From Cytospora piceicola (lineage: Eukaryota > Ascomycota > Sordariomycetes > Diaporthales > Cytosporaceae), in assembly GCA_023375675.1 (NCBI GenBank), contig JALQBC010000019.1, positions 716,188-780,187 on the forward strand: a stretch of DNA of 64,000 bases, in the 5' to 3' direction. A program made the translations under genes and the position numbers. The notes under the pieces are model-generated. The model ran no database searches. It was not told the DNA's origin and saw nothing but the letters and a program-made list of their open reading frames with translations. Positions 57,901 to 64,000 of this stretch are shown piece by piece; position 1 is the stretch's first letter; the number at the start of each line of letters is the position of its first letter.

Positions 57901-60900
57901 GAATATATATAGGTTAACTTAATTTTTATCGTTATTATCGCTATTTTTCTGATTATAAGTACTTTTTTATAGTATCGCTTACTTAGTTTAAAGCTAACCG
58001 ATTATAAAAGGTATTATTTATACTATTAAATATATTCCCGATAAAAAGAATCTGTTTAAAGTATCGCCGATCCGGTTTAAAGCTAATTTAAAGAAGTAAT
58101 ACTATATAGTAATAATATTAAAGAATATAGCTTTATAATATTATTTAAAGATCTTATAATAATCTTAAAGTAAGATCTATATTTTTACTTAGTTATACTT
58201 AGTATTATTAGTTTATCTTTTATATATTTATACCGTATAACTCTGCTTTTTTATAATTTATTAATATCGTTTAAATTCTTTACTTTTTAAAGGTAGAAAA
58301 TAAAAAGTAAAAAGGTTAAAAACGTTAATAATAAGTAAAACAGGAAAATAAGTCGAAAAGGTAATATATATAAAGGTAGTTAAGTATATAAAGATAGTAT
58401 AGTATATAAAGGTAGTAAAGTACTTTTATATAGTAAAGTATATTAAAGTAGTAAAGTATATTAAAGTAGTAAGGTATATTTAAGTAGTAAAAGAGAAAAA
58501 AAGAGGTTAACTTATAAATAAAGAAAAGTAGTCCGATTTAACTATAAAGATAAAAAGGAAACGGTAAAAAAGCTAAAACCTTTCTTTTTTATAGTTAAAA
58601 CTATTATAATAGGTAAGTAAGTAGGTAGTATAAGTAAATCGCTCGGCCTTTATTCTATAAAGAAAGCTTTTTTCTGTTTTAGTTATTCGATTATAATAAA
58701 TAGTATTTACTCTTTTAAGCTAGTTATACTTTTCTTTTTTAACTATATTAAAACCGACTGTTTTATTTTCTCTTCTTTTTTTTTTATATACTTTATTCTA
58801 AACTACTTTCTTTTAACCTGTTTATATTATATAAGCACTTATATAAGCTTAGCCTTCTTATTACTTTTTATTTACTTTTTTACTATTTTATTATAATCTA
58901 TTTTTTATAATCTGTTAGCCTATAATATTTTACTATCTTTAACTACTTATAAAAAGTATAAAGTATAAAACTAAAGCTCGGAATTACTATTATTAGATAT
59001 TATAATAGTTATAATAATAAAGGTTAATCTTATAATATAATATATTGCCTTTTACCTTTTTAATATAAAAGTATACTTTATATTTATTTTAGGTCTTTAA
59101 TTCTATAATTTTAAAGTAATCGAAATAAATATAAATTTAAATATAGGTTTAAGCTTTAATTACTTATATAAATAGAATATAAGTAAGGTTAAATATAGTT
59201 TTTAATATTAATAATTACTTAAGTAATATATAATAAACCTATACGTTTACTATTCTACTTATTTATTTATAAATAGGTCTAATATTATTCGGTTTAAAGT
59301 AGACAGAATACTTAAAGCGTTAAAATAACTTTTTATAGCTTTTTTTAGCCGGTCCGGTATAGACTTAATAGGTAAACACGTTTAATATAATATAAGAATA
59401 AGATTAAGCTATTAGAATTATTCTTTTAAGATTCTAAGTTATAAGGTAATATTCGGTCCCGAAATAGCCGATTTAATACTTTTAATAATATTATATACCT
59501 TATATTCTAAAAATAAATTAATACTAGTATTAAAAAACTCTTACGCTTTTACTTATAATTTAAAAATAAAACTTAATATTAATACTAAACCTTTTTACTT
59601 CGATTTATTAGTTATACTTAAAACAGGCTTTACCTTATCGTTAATAAAGGTTTACTTTACCTTTTCGGCGTTTTTTAAAAGAAAGTCGAACGTTAAGTTA
59701 TAAGTATTTATTATAATTACCTGCTCTTTTATATAATATAAAATAATAATATCGATAAGGCTATTATAATTAATAAGAAAGTAGTTATATATTTTCGCGA
59801 CGTATTAGCTATCGCGGTTAATCTTTTTAAATATTTAATCTCGATATACTATAGTCGATAAAAGGGATATAATAATAGTATAGCTATATCGTGTTAAGTT
59901 TAACCTTATCCTAATTATATCTGTAATACTAATAAAAATATAAGGGTTACTTTTTTAATAGTTTTTTAAAATAAGTACGTTAATAGTACGGTCGAATAAA
60001 GCTAATAGTAAAACTTAGTCTTTAACGGCTATCCTCGACCTAATAAACGTAAAATTATAACTTTAATAGCGAGAATAAAGGTATAAAATAATAATAAACC
60101 TTTACTAAAGGTATAATATATATATAATAGTCTTTTTAAATAACGGCTTTACTGTTTTAAATATATCTTTATACTATAATATATCTTTAAATATCCGGTT
60201 TAAAATTTCGTAGATTACTTTTATTTTAAGTATTAAAATACTATTTTAGTCTATACTTTTTTAAAAAAAGTTTTCGATAGTAAATTAAAAGCAGGTTTTT
60301 TAAATAGCTTTATATTATTACTTATATACGGTAAAGATCCGGTTAACTTCGGTTATTCGGAACTAGTTTAATTTCGGATTACGATTTCGGATTTACTTTA
60401 TAAAGTTAAAAACTAAAGTAATAAAGCTAGTTTCGATTTATTTAGTAATATAAATTACGTTTTAGCTAGTCGCTTTTTTTAACGTAGTAATTTCGTTTTT
60501 AAGCTTAAAGCGAAGCCTTTTTATCGTTTCTAACTTCTTTATTTAATAGCAGTAACGGTTTCGATATATAGTATAAAAGTATATTTTATAGCTAAAAGTA
60601 ATCTCTTTTTATATATTATTTATAATAAAATCGTATACGATAGTTTTAATACTTTATTTAAAGCTTAGTTTAAAAATAAAATACTCGAAGTAAAGGCTCT
60701 TTTCCTTACGTTATAAAAAAGGTAATAAGGCGGTATAGTCGAACCGCGTAGCTTTATAAGTATCGAGTAAGGCGGTAACGGCTTACTTTTTCGTATTTAA
60801 TATTTAAATACGTTATCGGAGGTTTAAAAAAAAAGCCGACTTAGCTATTAAGCTAGTCTGTTAGTATATACGTTTAAATAGTTTAAATAAGTCTTTTTAA

Positions 60901-62400
60901 TACGTTAAAGCGTTTTATAAAAACTACTATAGTTACGACTTATATATAATTAACTTTTTAATAATAACGAAGTTATAATAGCTAGTCGGGTTCGAAGTAT
61001 TAAATAAAGCTAAAATATATACCGGCTTTACTATTAAATTAATTAGCTTATTAACTAGCTTAACAGGAAGGATATTAGTCGATTTAATTAAATAAATCTT
61101 ATTTTATATAATAATATTAAGCTATTACTTTTAAACTAATAGGTTAACGGCTTTATCGATAACGCTTTTAAAGCTATTATTAGTCAGGACGATATAAATT
61201 ATATTAAGCTTTTAGTAAGGGTTTTTAGCTTTAATAAAGGCTTTAATATAGTCTGTTATAGTACTTCTAGGAGAAAGGCTATAGAGATTAACTACGTTAA
61301 TACGTCTATTATTATATAAAAAGAAGAATATCGACTTAAAAAAGATTTTTATTTATACCTTTTATTAAAATATTATAGTAAGGCTAATAAAAACTATTAT
61401 ATAGCTATATAAGAAATATTTTATTATTATATCTTAAACTAAGGTCGACGTTAAGTTATATAAATAAATAAATCCGAGCTTTAATATTATATCTATCCGG
61501 TATTATTTATTTTAGGGTTAGCGTTTATAGTTTATATTTATATTATAAATATATAAAAAGGTAGTTTTTATTATAGCTAAACTTTTATACTTTTATTCGA
61601 TTGTAAGCTAGTATAATTTAATAATAGTAACCTTTATTATAAGTTTAAAGGTTTTAAATATCTTTTTTAAACTTAGTTAGTTAGTAAAGTAAAAAAAAAG
61701 GTAAGAGCTATTATATAAAATCTACTTTATTATATATATTTAATATAGGTATAAGCTTACGTTTAAATACGAAGGCTAATATCAATATATAAAATTACTT
61801 ATATTTTTTTTCCTTTACTTAATACCGACGATATCGATATAAAGGTTATAGATATTTATATTATAAAAGAAGGAAAAAGGGCTTAAGCTTACGTTTTAGT
61901 TTTATATAGCTCGGATTTCGATAAAAAGCTTTTAAGTAAAAAGATCCGGAAAAGAAGGCGTAAGTAAAGGTAAGAATAAGTCGATATTTTAAAACCTATT
62001 AAAGTTACTATTATCCGAAAGAACGATTATATTATTCTTTAGTTTTAAAGTAAGTATTTAAGGTTTTTCTTACTTTAAGCCTTATCTTTTTTTATCCGAA
62101 ACACTATAAATATCGTTTATATCGTCTATAATATTATATAGAACTTTACTACTAATAAGTCTAGCTTTAAGATAATTAAGCTTACTCTTTATTATATATA
62201 TTAAAAAGTATAGTATAAGTAACGTTTAATTCTTATTATATAGGCTTACTAAGATAGGTAAGCCGAAGTAAAGAATAATAATAAGTAAACGGTTAAAAAA
62301 CTCGAAAATATAGATTAAAAGCGTATTAACGCTTTTATACGCTTTAAAGTTAAATAAAATACTACTTTACTATTTTAAAAAGAATTATAACTTTAATAAG
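57901..62400 (-). pseudogene. RIP-killed coding region, possibly a telomere-linked helicase/OrsD-like gene
   Basis: At about 61380-61060 one minus-strand frame reads with almost no stops (segments such as INVVNLYSLSPRSTITDYIK and KAKNPY-stop-KLNIIYIVLT). At about 60010-59690 a minus-strand frame has stops only where Gln or Trp codons could have mutated, and a segment R-E-N-I-stop-LLSY-stop-L loosely resembles the conserved PREVxxLLVYYL stretch of fungal subtelomeric RecQ-type helicases and their OrsD-like neighbours. I found no intact Walker A or DExH box, so the family call is tentative. Position 2-6 kb from the telomere suits a TLH-type gene. Confidence 0.35.
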
Positions 62401-63888
62401 AAATAGTTAAATTTAATTACCGAGGTTAGCTAATTTATATTAAAAAATTTATTAATATATTAAAAGTAGTCGATTATAAAAAGAAGATATAAATAAAAAA
62501 GGTTTTAAATATTAAAGTATAATTTATCGAAACTTAGTTTTTTATAAGAATATTAAAGTTTTATATAATAAGCCTATTTAAAACTAGTATTATCGAACGA
62601 AATAAGTACTATTGTATCGAGATAAAAGAGTATATAATATAAAATAATATTTAGTTAATTAGTAAAAAGTTATATAGTATACTATAAGGTATATAGTAAT
62701 CGGTAAGAAGTTATATAGTATACTATATAGTATATAGTATAATAAAGAAAAGAAAAAGTATATATTTTATTTAATAATTAACTAGTATTTATATATAAAT
62801 TATAATTTCTACTTTTAAAAGTATACTTAATACTTATAGTAATAAGCTTTTTATTTTTATTATATAATTTATTTATTAAAATAATAAGCTTTTAATACGT
62901 CTTTTTATTAGTATATTATAAATACTCTTTATTATATATTTTATTTATAATAAAAAAAGAATAAAGTATATAATATAATATAGTTATATTATATATAGTA
63001 TAAGTATATTATAAATACTTTTTATTATATATTTTATTTATAGTAAAAAAGGAATAAAGTATATAATATAATATAGTTACGTTATATATAATATAAATAA
63101 TAAAATAGTATATTCGGCTTTTTAATTAAACCGATATAAAAACGTAATAGAAAAGAAAAGTATTATTATATAAAATAATAAACTAAATTAATAGCTACTA
63201 TAAAAAAAAGAAGTTACTATTAGCTAATAATAATAATATATAAGTTATTATATAAGTAAAAAAGTTATATAAATAATATAGTTGTTTTTAAGATTATTAT
63301 ATATAGCCTTTTATACTTAGTTTAGCTTTAAACGATTATATAAAAGTATTATAATTAACAGTTATAAAAAGCGGCTATTTCGATACCGAATATAGTTATA
63401 TAACCTTTACTATTAAAATTTAAGTAAAAAGTTTATAAATTCGATAACTTACTATAAAGTTTAAAATTAAATAATTAAATAATTAATTTATTTAATATAA
63501 AAGAAACCTATTTATAATAAAAAGCTTATAAAGTATTTTTATTTAATATAGCTTACTATTAGCTATATATTATTATTAATCTTTAATATAAATAATTTTA
63601 TAGATTATCTTAATAAACTTAAGCGTTTATATATTAATTAGGCTATTTATTAAACGTTAGTTATTATCTTTATCGAACTTATTCTTTAATATTTTAATAA
63701 TATAATTATATTAACTAACGTTTTTTAATATATATACTTTCTTATAAAAGAAATATATATAGTAGATTATATAGCTACTTATCTTATCGGTATAAAATAG
63801 GCTAACGTTAAATATATTTAAGTTAAAAAAGTAAAGGATTTACTAAGTAAAGCAGTAGTAAAAGATAATAATAAAACGGTTATATTAG
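62401..63888. repeat. Telomere-proximal AT-rich region with a 93 bp duplication
   Basis: GTATATTATAAATACT(C/T)TTT begins at 62911 and 63004, giving two 93 bp units. At about 62640-62740 there are repeated TTATATAGTATACTATA words. No gene. Confidence 0.55.
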
Positions 63889-64000
63889 TTAGGGTTAGGG
63901 TTAGGGTTAGGGTTAGGGTTAGGGTTAGGGTTAGGGTTAGGGTTAGGGTTAGGGTTAGGGTTAGGGTTAGGGTTAGGGTTAGGGTTAGGGTTAGGGTTAG
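63889..64000 (+). repeat. Telomere, (TTAGGG)n
   Basis: 112 bp, 18 full TTAGGG units and a partial one reaching the last base. The G-rich strand runs 5' to 3' toward the right, so this is a right chromosome end. The array starts directly after AT-rich DNA with no transition zone of variant repeats. Confidence 0.99.

Overview
The window is the right-hand end of a chromosome of a filamentous ascomycete (Pezizomycotina). It finishes in about 18 copies of TTAGGG (63889-64000) running off the right edge. The fungal call rests on short introns with GT..AG and CTNAC-like signals, a Zn2Cys6 regulator of the AflR type, a Fma-TC-like UbiA terpene cyclase, and long AT-rich blocks in which CA and TG are almost absent and TA dominates. 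That is the signature of repeat-induced point mutation (RIP) acting on CpA. A Eurotiomycete (Aspergillus/Penicillium-like) is my best guess from the gene families, not proof.

Layout. 1-1800: one intact membrane terpene cyclase gene (781-1773). 1827-29389: a 27.5 kb RIP-mutated repeat block bracketed by an inverted repeat. It contains a stack of transposons that can be ordered from target-site duplications: a complete 7.58 kb Ty3/gypsy chromovirus (element A, 2479-10061); a second gypsy element on the minus strand (B, 10869-27137), split by a third complete gypsy element (C, 17838-25393) and holding an LTR-like direct-repeat pair (D, 15995-17635); a 652 bp AT-rich hAT-type MITE (28285-28936); a solo LTR of A; and several copies of an unnamed repeat family (here R) associated with (TTAC)n/(AAGT)n arrays. 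29390-36240: a broken short-chain dehydrogenase start, an intact acetoacetate-decarboxylase-family gene (30256-31029), weak or broken frames, and an F-box gene on the minus strand. 36241-37890: AT-rich DNA with a well-preserved solo LTR of C (36685-36898), a (TA)n tract and an inverted short repeat. 37897-42701: a compact island with a four-exon drug-efflux transporter (minus), a small protein resembling the AflR regulatory domain but without a zinc cluster (plus), and a full AflR-like Zn2Cys6 regulator (minus). 42850-63888: subtelomere, made of RIP-mutated tandem arrays (150, 198, 219 and 35 bp periods, plus a higher-order 1.69 kb duplication) followed by about 13 kb of decayed coding-like sequence, one part of which may be a dead telomere-linked helicase relative.

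How the genes may work together. Terpene cyclase, decarboxylase-like enzyme, dehydrogenase relic, efflux pump and AflR-like regulator are typical parts of a secondary-metabolite cluster. Here they lie in two or three islands separated by transposon blocks, so a cluster broken up by transposons is plausible but is inference. No P450, PKS or NRPS is visible. No tRNA, rRNA or CRISPR was seen. In the RIP blocks no reading frame is intact, so element calls there rest on LTR pairs, duplicated target sites and short recognisable motifs.
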